Of a stretch of 64,000 nt of DNA, positions 1-11,422 are shown piece by piece. Origin of the DNA: Ahaetulla prasina (lineage: Eukaryota; Chordata; Lepidosauria; Squamata; Colubridae). Positions within the stretch are counted from its first letter, which is position 1. Each line of letters opens with the position of its first letter. The stretch lies in contig NC_080539.1 of the NCBI RefSeq assembly GCF_028640845.1, positions 162,283,736-162,347,735 of the forward strand. Reading direction: 5' to 3'. The position numbers and the translations under genes are program-made. The notes beneath the pieces are model-generated. The model was given only the letters and a program-made list of their open reading frames with translations. It ran no database searches and was not told where the DNA came from.

Positions 1-1890
1 TTTGTCTTTGGGGTTTCTTAGGATGGTGGATATTTTTCTGTTTGTGCAGAATGCTGTCTTGATGTTGTGTTTGTGGAGGATCTTGCTGATTCTGTCTGTG
101 GTGCCTTTTATATATGGGAGGAGGGCTGTGCCGTTTTCTTGTTCTCTGTCTTGGATTTTAGTGGGGGGTTCTTTTTGGATTAGCTTGGTAATCTTATTTC
201 TTTGGAATCCATTGGATGTTAGTACGTTAGTGAGAGTGTCTAGTTCGGTTTTAGGTGTTGTTCATCAGCTAAGCATTTTGTTCTGGAGATGAGTGTCTTG
301 GCTACGGAGTTGATCTGTGCTGGGTGGTGGTGTGAGAGTGCGTGCAGATAGCGGTTTGTGTGTGTTTTCTTCTGGTAGATGGTGTGTCCTAGGGGCCATT
401 GGGTTTCTGTAGACTAAGACATCCAGGAAGGAAGTTGGTTATTAACTTCTGTTTCCATGGTGAACTGTATTTTGGGGTGTAGGCTATTGAGTGTGTGAGG
501 AAGTTGTCAAGTTTTTCTTTCCCGTGTGGCCAGATTATGAAGGTGTCGTCTACATATCTGAGCCAGAGTTTGGGTTTGTGATCAGATTTTCTAGAGCTTG
601 GGTTTCAAAGTGTTCCATGTAGAGACTGGCAATGACAGGTGAGAGGGGTGATCCCATGGGTGCTCCTTCTACTTGTTTGTATTTTTGTCCATTATAGATG
701 AAGTATGTGTTGGATAGGCAGTGGTTGGTCAGATCTAGGATGTGCTTGGGGGGGTTATATTTGTTTTGGATAGCTGTCAAGGCTTCTTTGATTGGCACTT
801 GGGTGAAGAGGGATATGACATCAAAGCTCACTGGGCTTTAAGGTCGCTGGGCTGTAAGTTTTGTTTCTTTATGATCTCTATGAACTGGAATGAGTTTTTT
901 ACGTGTGAGGTGATGGATTCTGCATAGGGCTGTAGTTGTTTGGCGAGAAATTTGGCTAGGTTTTGTAGAGGTGAGCCTATGGAGCTGACTATGGGTCTGA
1001 GTGGGGTTCCTTCTTTGTGTATCTTGGGGAGGCCATAGAGCTTAGGGCATCTGGATGATTTCTCTCTGGGAATGATTCTTTGTTGGATTTCTTCGCTGAT
1101 GGGGGAGGCTTTTATTTTGGATCTAGTGGTTTTTTCTAGGTAGGTGGTGGAGTCTGTGTTTAGGGGCTTGTATGCAGGGTCTTGGAGTAGGTTGGTTAAT
1201 TTGGTTTGGTAGTCAGATGTGTTCATAACCACCGTGGCGTTGCCCTTGTCTGCTGGTAGGATTATTATGCTGGTATCTTTTTTCAGGTTAAGTAGTGCTG
1301 TCTGTTCCTCTTTGGGTAAGTTGCTTTTGGGTGGCTTGCTGGTGCAGAGGATGTTGGAGATCTCGAGTCTGATTTTGTTAGCGTCATCGGGCTTGATTTT
1401 GGTCAGGCTGGTTTCAACTCCGCATATAATGGTTTCGGTGGGGATGTATTTGGGAGTGACTGCAAAGTTGAATCCTTTGGAAAGGACATCGGTTTCAGCT
1501 TTGGTGAGGATCCTATCTGAGATGTTATGCACTGTTTGTTTCATGTGTTGCTGTGAGGTGGAGGGTTTGTTTCTGGCGTTCTTGTAGTCTTGAGTTTGTT
1601 GGTGTCGTGTCTGTCTTGAGGGTGGTCTGTGTTTTGGCTCTCAGGCGCTGTTGGTGGTTGTCCCAAAGTGCAGGGTGCATCTTGTTGCTGAGTTTGAGGT
1701 GAAGTGTGTGAGAGACTTTGTTGAGCTGATCTTCTCAGGAATCTGGTGAAGTTCATTTCTGATTAGGGCCAATTCTGTTCAGGATGCGTTTGGGTGGATG
1801 CAGCCAATTGGAAGCAGATTAAAGACTCAGCGGCAGTTTAGAACTGAATAAAATGAGCTCTTTGGACTTCTAGCATAGGTCCTGGTCAGA
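1..1890 (-). mobile_element. Penelope-like retroelement (PLE) copy A, cut by window edge
   Basis: A minus-strand retroelement whose 5' end lies near 1890 and whose 3' part runs off the left edge. In 5'->3' order on the minus strand it holds a short leader (1890-1757), a hydrophilic N-terminal segment, a reverse transcriptase of Penelope type, and the beginning of the linker towards the GIY-YIG endonuclease seen in the plus-strand copies. Positions 1 to about 780 are the reverse complement of 1893-2663, so copies A and B form a large inverted repeat with their 5' ends facing each other. PLEs copy themselves by target-primed reverse transcription. The reading frame is broken in several places, so this copy is dead. 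Confidence 0.88.
547..1756 (-). pseudogene. Penelope-type reverse transcriptase, frameshifted (copy A)
   Basis: Three overlapping minus-strand reading frames make up the RT. 1756-1541 encodes a Ser/Pro/Gln-rich start (MNFTRFLRRSAQQSLS). 1544-828 encodes the fingers region with ILPADKGNATVVMN and LPKIHKEGTPLRPIVSS, both typical of PLE RTs. 831-550 encodes the palm, with MSFDVISLFTQVPIKEAL and VEGAPMGSPLSPVIASLY. The catalytic YVDD is encoded at 545-556 but lies in another frame after a stop. The segments join at an ATGA overlap (1541-1544) and near 828-831, so at least two frame changes separate them. The first overlap could be a real feature of the family; the second is most likely a mutation. 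Confidence 0.85.
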
Positions 1891-1892
1891 TA

Positions 1893-3205
1893 CAGCTATC
1901 CAAAACAAATATAACCCCCAAGCACATCCTAGATCTGACCAACCACTGCCTATCCAACACATACTTCATCTATAATGGACAAAAATACAAACAAGTAGAA
2001 GGAGCACCCATGGGATCACCCTCTCACCTGTCATTGCCAATCTCTACATGGAACACTTTGAAACCCAAGCTCTAGAAAAATCTGATCACAACCCAAACTC
2101 TGGCTCAGATATGTAGACGACACCTTCATAATCTGGCCACACGGAAAGAAAACTTGACAACTTCCTCACACACCTCAATAGCCTACACCCCAAAATACAG
2201 TTCACCATGGAAACAGAAGTTAATAACCAACTTCCTTCCTGGATGTCTTAGTCTACAGAAACCCAATGGCTCCCTAGGACACACCATCTACCAGAAGAAA
2301 ACACACACAAACCGCTATCTGCACGCTCTCTCACACCACCACCCAGCACAGATCAACTCCGTTGCCAAGACACTCATCTCCAGAACAAAATGCTTAGCTG
2401 ATGCACAACACCTAAAACCGAACTAGACACTCTCACTAACGTACTAACATCCAATGGATTCCAAAGAAATAAGATTACCAAGCTAATCCAAAAGAACCCC
2501 CCACTAAAATCCAAGACAGAGAACAAGAAAACGGCACAGCCCTCCTCCCATATATAAAAGGCACCACAGACAGAATCAGCAAGATCCTCCACAAACACAA
2601 CATCAAGACAGCATTCTGCACAAACAGAAAAATATCCACCATCCTAAGAAACCCCAAAGACAAAATTGAGTTAGAAAATCAAGGAGTATATGAAATCCCA
2701 TGCACCGCCTGCCCCACCACATACATTGGACAAACCAACAGAAGAATAAGTGCACGATTGAAGAACACAAGAACTCATTCAAAAAGAGGAACCACCTTCT
2801 CCCCTGGTCCAACACTTTAAAGTCACAGGACATGATATTGACTTTAAAAAGACCAGAACTATCGCCAAAACTGAACACTTTAACAACAGAATAATCAGAG
2901 AAGCCATTGAGATAGAAAAACGCCCACACAGCATGAACAAACGAGATGACACCTCCCGCCTACCAGCCATTTGGAAACCCGCCTTATTGACAAACGAGTC
3001 CCTAACACGAGGAATGACACCAGACCCACACTCAAGGTCCACACAGGATGTCACCACCACACATCCACCCAGAAAGCAGACCCAAACCCACACTGATCAT
3101 GAAGCACGACCAAGGACCAGAAGCCAGACCGCAGCTGCAACATTAGCCATTTCAAACCCTCCAATCCATACATGCAGCAGACTGACACCCACTATGAAGA
3201 TGTAG
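1893..3205 (+). pseudogene. PLE RT palm to GIY-YIG endonuclease, broken (copy B)
   Basis: Fragments on the plus strand match the C-terminal half of a PLE protein: the RT palm with YVDD at 2110-2121, then a linker, then the GIY-YIG motif GVYEIPCTACPTTYIGQTN at about 2685-2745, then a tail containing HFNNRIIREAIEIEKRP and RLPAIWKPALL up to a stop near 3205. The endonuclease would nick target DNA to prime reverse transcription. A one-base deletion near 2754 (GCACGATTG, against GCACGCATTG in the next unit) throws the endonuclease out of frame, and there are further shifts in the palm. Non-functional. Confidence 0.82.
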
Positions 3206-3412
3206 CACGACCACAAAGCCAAACAACAGCTATGCAGCTCACCAGCTCAAATCCCCTGCAGCACAGACTAGACTGAGCACAACCAAGCCCCCACCAACAC
3301 AGGACACACCCCAGCCAATCAGAGCACAGAAAACCCCATCCAATCAGAGCACAGCCAAGCTCCCACCCAATCAGTTCAAACCCCACTAGCAGTTAAAAGG
3401 AAGAAACAGCTG

Positions 3413-3948
<536 letters not shown>

Positions 3949-4008
<60 letters not shown>
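3949..4008. repeat. (TA)n microsatellite
   Basis: About 30 TA repeats directly after the second forward pLTR, followed by a 70-bp tail (4009-4079) of unknown origin that is also repeated after the unit 2 tract. Confidence 0.96.
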
Positions 4009-4011
<3 letters not shown>

Positions 4012-4079
4012 TCTGGTACTTTGATGTCAGCTTTGATGTGAATCCTCAGAAGCGGTTCATGTCATAGAAGCATAAAATA

Positions 4080-4991
4080 GAAAACACACACAAACCGCTA
4101 TCTGCACGCACTCTCACACCACCACCCAGCACAGATCAACTCCGTAGCCAAGACACTCATCTCCAGAACAAAATGCTTAGCTGATGAACAACACCTAAAA
4201 CCCGAACTAGACACTCTCACTAACGTACTAACATCCAATGGATTCCAGAGAAATAAGATTACCAAGCTAATCCAAAAGCAACCCCCCACTAAAATCCAAG
4301 ACAGAGAACAAGAAAACGGCACAGCCCTCCTCCCATATATAAAAGGCACCACAGACAGAATCAGCAAGATCCTCCACAAACACAACATCAAGACAGCATT
4401 CTGCACAAACAGAAAAATATCCACCATCCTAAGAAACCCCAAAGACAAAATTGAGTTAGAAAATCAAGGAGTATATGAAATCCCATGCACCGCCTGCCCC
4501 AGCACGTACATTGGACAAACCAACAGAAGAATAAGTGCACGCATTGAAGAACACAAGAACTCATTCAAAAAGAGGAACTAACTTCTTCCCTGGTCCAACA
4601 CTTTAAAGTCACAGGACATGATATTGACTTTAAAAAGACCAGAACTATCGCCAAAACTGAACACTTTAACAACAGAATAATCAGAGAAGCCATTGAGATA
4701 GAGAAACGCCCACACAGCATGAACAAACGAGATGACACCTCCCGCCTACCAGCCATTTGGAAACCCGCCTTATTGACAAACGAGTCCCTAACACGAGGAA
4801 TGACACCAGACCCACACTCAAGGTCCACACAGGATGTCACCACCACACATCCACCCAGAAAGCAGACCCAAACCCACACTGATCATGAAGCACGACCAAG
4901 GACCAGAAGCCAGACCGCAGCTGCAACATTAGCCATTTCAAACCCTCCAATCCATACATGCAGCAGACTGACACCCACTATGAAGATGTAG
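4080..4991 (+). pseudogene. GIY-YIG endonuclease and C-terminal tail of PLE (unit 2)
   Basis: The GIY-YIG core is better preserved here than in unit 1: GVYEIPCTACPSTYIGQTN followed by RRISARIEEHKNSFKKRN at about 4469-4578, with paired cysteines, YIG, the catalytic-region arginines and the EH motif expected for PLE endonucleases. A stop follows at once. The conserved tail (HFKVTGHDIDFKKTRTIAKT and RDDTSRLPAIWKPALL) continues in another frame to about 4991, so one frameshift near 4580 remains. The RT half is absent from this unit, so it cannot act on its own. Confidence 0.83.
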
Positions 4992-5198
4992 CACGACCAC
5001 AAAGCCAAACAACAGCTATGCAGCTCACCAGCTCAAATCCCCTGCAGCACAGACTAGACTGAGCACAACCAAGCCCCCACCAACACAGGACACACCCCAG
5101 CCAATCAGAGCACAGAAAACCCCATCCAATCAGAGCACAGCCAAGCTCCCACCCAATCAGTTCAAACCCCACTAGCAGTTAAAAGGAAGAAACAGCTG

Positions 5199-5732
<534 letters not shown>

Positions 5733-5791
<59 letters not shown>
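5733..5791. repeat. (TA)n microsatellite, unit 2 end
   Basis: About 29 TA repeats, followed by the same 70-bp tail as in unit 1. Confidence 0.96.
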
Positions 5792-5795
<4 letters not shown>

Positions 5796-5864
5796 TCTGG
5801 AACTTTGATGTCAGCTTTGATGTGAATCCTCAGAAGCGGTTCATGTCATAGAAGCATAAAATAT

Positions 5865-6286
5865 AAAATCACATCATTTGCTTAAAAAAAAAATGCAACC
5901 ATCATAGAAGACAGCAGTGGGACTCCAGAGTCATAAAATAGCAATAAAACAGAATAGCTATAAATAACCATGTTGAGCCCAATATACTGTCATTACAACA
6001 AGAGAAACAATTCAGCAGCACCGTTTTTTTGCCCTCTCCCTGCTTCACTTATGGATCTGTGTTTCTTTTGCAGCAAATGAAAAATTGAACCAGATGGAGC
6101 CCATTTAGTACGATTTTCACTTGTTCCAAAATGAACACCATGAGTAATGAATGTCTATGAAGCCATTTGCATTTTGTTACTCATATCCACGATCATTCTT
6201 TACTCATTTCTAGGGGTGGATGGGAAATAATTTCTTCTTTGGCAACGGGAAAGCTGAGTTAGGAGCTCTTTTTACTAAATACCCAA
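5865..6286. other. Unassigned AT-rich DNA
   Basis: No reading frame, repeat family or motif recognised. Confidence 0.5.
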
Positions 6287-6475
6287 AGGTGCTTTTTTCC
6301 TTAAAGACATTTCTCTTCTCATTCAAGAAGCTTCTTCAATTCTGAAGAAGCGTCTTGGATGAGAAGCTAAATGTCTTCAAGGAAAATCAAAGAAAGTCCA
6401 GTTGCCTTTTGCAAAAAGCACCTTTGGGACAACCATGACCTGGATGACTGAGAATCTCCATAAACATTCCTAGAA
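6287..6475. repeat. Second PLE-like pLTR family, small inverted pair
   Basis: AAGGTGCTTTTTTCC...GAAGCTTCTTCAATT is followed by its reverse, CTGAAGAAGCGTCTTGGATGAGAAG...AAAGCACCTTTGGGAC. The motif TTGGATGAGAAG followed by GAAATGTCTTC-like sequence resembles a minimal hammerhead (AUGAG, short stem, GAAAC, GUC). The same family recurs at 13146, 26330 and 41695. Assignment to PLEs rests on this motif and the inverted arrangement. Confidence 0.42.
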
Positions 6476-6993
6476 GGTTTTTTTTATTATTATTGAAAAA
6501 GTTTTAACAATCAAAAACATTTTTCCCCTTCCCCCCCTCCGCCCCTCAAAACCCCTTTCCCCCCTCCTGAGGAGTCCTGAGGAGGTGTAACTGGGGCTGT
6601 GCGCCGGTTGCATGGCAGGAGGTGGAGTCGGGGGAGTAGCAGGGCGGGGTGCACTGGGCGCGTTCCCCATCATTGGATGGATGCAGGCAGCAGGACCCGA
6701 AGTGGAGGAGAAGGCAAGCAGGCAGTAGTCACCCAAACGCCCTGTGGAAGCCAAGCGAGCCTCACCAGTTCTCCCAAGGTGGCTCTTCTTTGGCCAAGCG
6801 CAGTGGGTCTCCCTTCCCAACTGCCAGCATCGGCCTTACATCTGCCTGCCCTCCTGGGGTTGCCCATGCACACCCCAGCAGAGCAGCAGTTTCTGCTCCA
6901 GCGGCTGCTGCAGGAGAAGGAAGAAAGTCCTCTGGGAGTGTGGGCAGCCTGGCCTGGAAATGGCGTGTCCCCTGTCATGGGCTGGATGCAGGC
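6476..6993. other. Unassigned GC-rich stretch with a local duplication
   Basis: Homopurine/homopyrimidine edges, then GC-rich DNA. A block at about 6682-6762 (GGATGCAGGCAG, AAGGCAAG, GTCACCCAAA, GTGGAAGCCAAGCG) recurs at 6984-6993 plus 7525-7587, so solo LTR 1 interrupted the second block. Open frames here look like chance GC-rich ORFs. Confidence 0.55.
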
Positions 6994-7519
6994 TGTTGTG
7001 TCTCGCCCGCTTTCACCGCAGCCGGGGCCTTCTTATCTGCTTCCGAACGCTGAGGAATGTCCTAGTATGCCTCCCGGCCCCAGCCCTGGCTCCATGCCCA
7101 GACAGGCTGAGGAGGAAGAAGTACCTCCAGCCCCCAGCTCTGGCTCCATGCCCAGGCAAACGGAGCAACTAGACCCCTCCCCCTCCCCCACAGCATGTGA
7201 ACCTGAGGAAGGTCAATTGCCAACAGCTGCAGACTGGAGTGACCCTCGCTTCAGAAGAATTGATAGGCGGCGGCGACAGAAGGAAGGGAGGGGCAGGCCT
7301 GGATAAGTGCTGAGTCATGGAGCCACACCCCATGGCCTATATAAAGGATCTGCTTTCTGGCATTCTCTGAGTCAGGCAAAGTCTAACATAACTTGCTGAA
7401 GTCACTTTCTGGTCTCCTGCCTGCCTTGAGAACTTTGCTAGGACTTTGGCAGAGCTGCAGAGGCACGCCTGATTCGGATTTCCCTGACCCGGTCGTCAGT
7501 GGAGGAGTGGGACACGACA
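6994..7519 (+). mobile_element. Solo LTR 1 (family L)
   Basis: A 526-bp LTR starting TGTTGTGTCTCGCCC and ending GGGACACGACA, flanked by a perfect 5-bp target duplication, CAGGC (6989-6993 and 7520-7524). It has a TATA box (TATATAAA, 7338-7345) preceded by TGAGTCATGG, which holds an AP-1-like site. No internal retroviral or Gypsy sequence follows, so it is a solo LTR left by recombination. Close relatives lie at 18177-18699 and 33278-33857. The long open frame across it (Pro/Ser-rich, SMPRQ repeats) is probably not coding. Confidence 0.85.
7338..7345 (+). promoter_or_regulatory. TATA box of solo LTR 1
   Basis: TATATAAA inside CCATGGCCTATATAAAGGAT, conserved in all three LTRs of the family. 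Confidence 0.7.
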
Positions 7520-7524
7520 CAGGC

Positions 7525-7933
7525 AGTGGGGAAGGCAAGTTGGCGGCAGTCACCCAAAGGCCGCGTGGAAGCCAAGCGCGCCAGACCCAAAAGGCGAGCA
7601 AGCCTCGCAATGTCCCTCTGAGTAGTCTCGTACACCTATCCCTCTGCCCCCCAGCTGAGAGGCACTGAGAGGGGCAGCGCTTCTTCACCAGCAGATGTTC
7701 TGCACATGTGCAGAAACTGCACATGTGCAGAAGGTAAAATGTTACTTCCTGGTTAAAACTATGAAATAACGACACCCAGGTGGGTGGGCGGAGCTTTACT
7801 CCATGATTGCTACCGGATCGCTGAACCAACCAGGACGATTGCTACTGGATCGCGTGATCCAGCCTGATCTGGGAGCGTTTCACCCCTGGTGTACATATAC
7901 ATATACATGCACAAACACACACACACACATCTT
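7525..7933. other. LTR flank and hAT-like fragment
   Basis: The first 60 bp continue the duplicated block interrupted by the LTR. CTGCACATGTGCAG is repeated at about 7699-7731. The end, ATTGCTACCGGATCG to GAGCGTTTCACCCCTGG (about 7800-7893), resembles 9448-9508 and may be one end of a hAT-type miniature element. Confidence 0.4.
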
Positions 7934-8011
7934 TTCGTAGGTTTTCACAGGTATAGGTATGTAGGTCTTGGCATATTCGGGTCTTTTCCTATGTAAGGTT
8001 GAGAGTATCTT

Positions 8012-8048
8012 GGAAACCTTTCAACAAGGTTTCACTCATCATCTTCAA
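8012..8048 (-). ncRNA. Degenerate hammerhead-like motif, minus strand
   Basis: On the minus strand: UUGAAGAU, then GAUGAG, loop UGAAAC, CUUGUU, GAAAG. The stem is still drawable with G-U pairs, but the box and the GAAAC are altered. Confidence 0.35.
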
Positions 8049-8070
8049 GCACGAAGCTGAAAGCACCAGC

Positions 8071-8105
8071 CTGAAGATGATGAGTGAGACCTCGTCGAAA
8101 CGTTG
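8071..8105 (+). ncRNA. Hammerhead-like motif with compensatory stem change
   Basis: CUGAAGAU, stem GAUGAG (8079-8084) with CUCGUC (8091-8096), loop UGAGAC, then GAAACGUU. Compared with 3448-3482, the terminal A-U stem pair has become G-C on both strands and one C-G has become U-G. GUU after GAAAC would satisfy the NUH cleavage rule. Confidence 0.5.
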
Positions 8106-8156
8106 CCAAGATACTCTCAACCTTACACGGGAAAAGACCCGAATATGCCAAGATCT

Positions 8157-8172
8157 ACATACACACACACAC

Positions 8173-8211
<39 letters not shown>

Positions 8212-8212
8212 G
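8157..8212. repeat. (CA)n/(TA)n microsatellite
   Basis: CA repeats with two CG interruptions, ending in ATATATAT, directly after the forward pLTR. Confidence 0.93.
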
Positions 8213-8686
8213 TCACCAAGTTCTCTAAATTAGAAGGAAATTCTTCCCCAGTGTGATTTTCCCCTCCTCCCCCATTCAGAGTGGAGAATCTGTTTCACAT
8301 AATTATCCAGAGGCTGCCTTGTACAAATGCTACTTTTTAAAGCCTTGTAGCCCCTGCTTGTATTTATGCCACCTGGCAAGGAGGATAACCTGTCATAGAG
8401 ACAAGCTCAGAGAAACTAGCTTGGATCAACGGCTTGACTGATTCAGAGTTTTCACCCCATCTTTGGAAAGCCACAGCACAAGCGTGGCAACGATGAAGCT
8501 ATAAAAATTCAAATGAGGCAATGGATAAGACAAGGTTTTCGTCCTGCTTTCTTTGATTTCTGTTCACTTTTTGAATAAAAAGATTGCTTAGTATTTGAAC
8601 TGGAAGCCACCAGAAAATCATAGGTTGTAAACCAGATTTGGTGTCAGATCTGTGTATCTGCCATTTCTTCAGGGGAAGAGCGGGAT
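8213..8686. other. Unassigned DNA
   Basis: Nothing recognised apart from weak A/T-rich runs. Confidence 0.5.
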
Positions 8687-8690
8687 TTTT

Positions 8691-8766
<76 letters not shown>
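8687..8766. repeat. (CTTT)n microsatellite
   Basis: About 20 perfect CTTT repeats. Confidence 0.96.
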
Positions 8767-8768
<2 letters not shown>

Positions 8769-8889
8769 TCATGTATCCTATATCTTGCAATCTATTGATT
8801 TATAACTTTTAGCCTGGCGCCTTAGCATCCTGGAATTTTTCGCACCTTTTGGGGAATGTAAGGGGAGGGAGGAAGTTGTGAAATCTAAA

Positions 8890-9060
8890 TTTCTTTCCTA
8901 CCGGTTCTGTGGGTGTGGCTTGGGGGGGTCATGTGACTGGGTGGGCGTGGCTATGTGACTGGGGGATCAAAAGACAGAAACTCATTAACAATGTCCTGCT
9001 GGAGCAGGATTGGAATAGATAACCTCCCGGTCCCTTCCAGCCCTGGATTATCCTCTGAAG
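8890..9060. repeat. hAT-type fragment followed by CR1 3' tail fragment
   Basis: TACCGGTTCTGTGGGTGTGG and the GTGGGCGTGGC repeats match the body of the hAT family listed at 17406 and 16299. From about 8994 the sequence CTGCTGGAGCAGGATTGG and CCTCCCGGTCCCTTCCAGCC matches the usual CR1 3' end. Both are short and lack target duplications I can define. Confidence 0.5.
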
Positions 9061-9074
9061 TTGCATCTAGTGCC

Positions 9075-9170
9075 GGGTTTGTAGTCCTTCCTTCCTCTCC
9101 TTTTCCCTCCCTCCCTCTCTACCTCCCTTCCTCCCTTCCTTCCTTCCTCTCTCTCTCTCTTTCTCATGAA
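9075..9170. repeat. Polypyrimidine tract
   Basis: CCTTCCTCTCC, CCCTCCCTCTCT and CTCTCTCTCTC repeats. Confidence 0.85.
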
Positions 9171-9199
9171 ACCCCCCCCATTTTTTCCTAGCTTCAGCT

Positions 9200-9375
9200 T
9201 TTTTACCTTTTAAAAAATGCTTTTAAAAGTAAAAAAAAAAAAGCTCTGATAATCAGGCACCTCAGCTGGGATCGTCAGAGCCTTGTTTTAAACCTTTAAA
9301 AGCATTTTTTTTTACCTCAGCTGAAGAGGTTGTTTTAAAAAATGCTTTTAAAAGTACAAAAGAAAAAAAAGCCTC
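9200..9375. repeat. Local direct and inverted A/T-rich repeats
   Basis: AAAAAATGCTTTTAAAAGTA occurs at about 9215 and 9337, and its reverse complement (TTTAAAAGCATTTTTTT) at about 9294. CTCAGCTG occurs next to each. Possibly a collapsed foldback element. Confidence 0.5.
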
Positions 9376-9810
9376 TGACGATTGCATGGCTCAGCTGGGC
9401 ATGGGGGGGGAGGGGCAGGGATTTTTGCTACTGGTTCTCCGAACCACCCACCACCATTGCTACCGGATCAGCTGATCTGGTCCGAACCAGGAGCATTTCA
9501 CCTCTGGAGAGAGGGCCATGTGGGTTGCATCGCTCGGAGAACAGCGGAGGATGACCCTAAGAAACCTCCCTTATCACTTTCTCAGAGCGGCCCGTACAAT
9601 AACATCTTCATACCTGTGGATTGGCTGAATCCACACTGGGCTATTGGGAAGGGTTTCTAATTCCTTTATTCTAACTGTATGGTCCGAGGGCCCTGCTTTT
9701 ATTTTGCCTTGCTATCCCCTCTGTTCAATAAAAGGTTCCTTTTGAAATGCCAAGTTTCAAGAGTCTTTACTTTCTTGAATAAGGGGAAGAGGCTGGGCCT
9801 TACACTAGGA
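9376..9810. repeat. hAT-like end and LTR-like segment with poly(A) signal
   Basis: 9420-9508 resembles the end of a hAT-type element (GCTACCGGATC, GGAGCATTTCACCTCTGG). 9510-9810 holds CTGTTCAATAAAAGGTTCC, a poly(A) signal in an LTR-like setting, and ends GGGCCTTACA. I could not find a matching TG start or target duplication, so the LTR idea is weak. Confidence 0.35.
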
Positions 9811-9967
9811 AGCTAAAAAAACAAACAAACAAAAAATAACGTATTGGCCAATTTAGTTCTATGTAATTACCAAGAAAACTGCACGGCATATTCATGAAGC
9901 CATCAGCAGCTATGCTAAAAGGAGATTTCACTAATTATAGTTTAAGTTTCATTCAACGTATGCGATT

Positions 9968-10200
9968 TAGGAGAACCAGTCTGGTATAGTGGTTAAAGTA
10001 CCTGGATGGAGACTAGGAGACTGCAAATTGTACTCCTGCCATAATCAGAGAGCCAGCTGGGTGATCTTGAGCCATCATTCTCTCTCAACCTGAGGAAGAA
10101 GAAGGCAAGGAAAAAACAACTGAAACTTTGCCAAGAAAACTACAGTAACTAGTTCAAGAGGTTGCTAGGAGTCAATACGGACTTGGAGACAAAAGAAATG
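9968..10200 (+). mobile_element. Sauria-type tRNA SINE
   Basis: Starts AACCAGTCTGGTATAGTGG with a tRNA A-box (TGGTATAGTGGTTAAAG), a degraded B-box, the body AGCCAGCTGGGTGATCTTGA, and the core GCCAAGAAAACTACAG. It ends in GAGTCAATACGGACTTGGAG, like the BovB 3' end. A-rich GAAT/AAAC repeats follow to 10260. Sauria SINEs are tRNA-derived and use BovB-type machinery. Confidence 0.82.
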
Positions 10201-10260
10201 AATGAACAAACAAACTAATAAATCAACAAGCAAACAAAAAAGCAAGCAAGCAATTTAGAG

Positions 10261-10980
10261 GATCCAGTTCCTGCTAAGTGGCTTATAATTATATTACTCT
10301 AAATATTCAAGAGTCTCGGAAAATTATGTTTTCCAGGGCTCTTTTCTCATTAAGCAAATGCTGAGGTTGTTTTCAGCTTTCTGCTGAAAACCAGAAGTAA
10401 ATGCTGGCAAAAAATGCCCCAAATTGCTATTTACGTGGTCATTAAGTGAGGATTACCTGTACATGCTGCTACTGCCTCTGGTCCTCCATTTGGATAGGGG
10501 AGGGGTACAAAAAGCAAAGGAAGGACAAATTGGGCCTTGTCTTCAAAGTAACCTGCATGACAGCATCAAACTAATTCTGCTTATGTTTTTTTTTTCCCAG
10601 TCCAAAATTTACATACAAAAGAATCCAAGGAAAAAATAGTATCAAATAAAAAAATATATATTATGACCAGCAAACAACTAGAGACAAATACAAAGACAGA
10701 TATGCAATTAATACAGCAGGAACTTGAGTCATAATAAACTATCTGAACATTCCTAATAGCTAATAGGAAGGCTATGTTACAATCATCTGAGCACTGTCAT
10801 TATTATTAAAAAAGGAGAGATTAAATTTTGACCCCAAAGTATAAAAATACAAATGTAATTGTTTTAACTTCTTCCACATCACAAGAGCCAATTCTAGGAG
10901 CTTTGTGATAACTCTCCTGCAGCAATGGATATTACATAAACATTGCAACATCCCCATGTGGAATTTGAACTAGATCAGGG
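10261..10980. other. Unassigned AT-rich DNA
   Basis: No element or gene recognised. Short frames here are random-looking. Confidence 0.5.
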
Positions 10981-10992
10981 ACTAGATAAAGA

Positions 10993-11345
10993 GTGCAGAG
11001 AAGAGCAACAAAGATGATTAGGGGATTGGAGGTTAAAACATATGAAGAACGGTTGCAGGAACTCGGTATGTCTAGTTTAATGAAGAGAAGGACTAAGGGA
11101 GACATGATAGCAGTGTTCCAATATCTCAGGGGCTGCCACAGAGAAAAGGGAGTCAAATTATTCTCTAAAGCACCTGAGGGTAGAACAAGAAGCAATGGGT
11201 GGAAACTGATCAAGGAAAGAAGCAACTTAGAACTAAGGAGAAATTTCCTGACAGTTAGAACAATTAATAAGTGGAACGACTTGCCTGCAGAAGTTGTGAA
11301 TGCTCCAACACTGGAAATTTTAAAGAAGAGATTAGATAATCTCTG
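10993..11345 (+). pseudogene. C-terminal end of CR1 ORF2 protein
   Basis: An open frame of 117 codons starting QRRATKMIRGLE, with TYEERLQELGMSSL, RRTKGDMIAVFQYLRG and RTINKWNDLPAEVVNAPTL. This is the highly conserved C-terminal tail of CR1 ORF2, downstream of the RT domain. The rest of ORF2 is missing. 36448-36990 (minus) encodes the same segment with a few substitutions. Confidence 0.9.
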
Positions 11346-11422
11346 AAGTGTCTGATAGTGTCTGAAGTGGTGAAGTGGTGTAGGTGTAAAGTTTCCTGCC
11401 TAAGCAGGGGGTTAGATTAGAG

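Larger units (their letters stand above)
7934..8165. repeat. Diverged PLE pLTR inverted pair with two hammerhead-like motifs
   Basis: A reversed pLTR (7934-8049) and a forward pLTR (8070-8165) are joined by a short spacer and share the blocks CCTTACACGGGAAAAGACCC and GAATATGCCAAGA. This is the same architecture as 3716-3948 but a different subfamily, ending in a CA tract rather than a TA tract. Confidence 0.72.

Noticed and set aside
742..1587. Plus-strand frames opposite the PLE RT, and similar minus-strand frames at 2374-3093 and 4098-5172
   Set aside because: Antisense shadows of the PLE coding strand. The same pseudo-peptide appears in each copy because the DNA is repeated.
6599..7306. 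235-codon plus-strand frame, Pro/Ser-rich with SMPRQ repeats
   Set aside because: It crosses the 5' boundary of solo LTR 1 and its repeats are LTR repeats. The related frames in LTR 2 and LTR 3 do not keep a consistent protein.
9510..9810. A full LTR with poly(A) signal
   Set aside because: CTGTTCAATAAAAGG is suggestive, but no paired end, target duplication or second copy was found. Kept only as a low-confidence remark.
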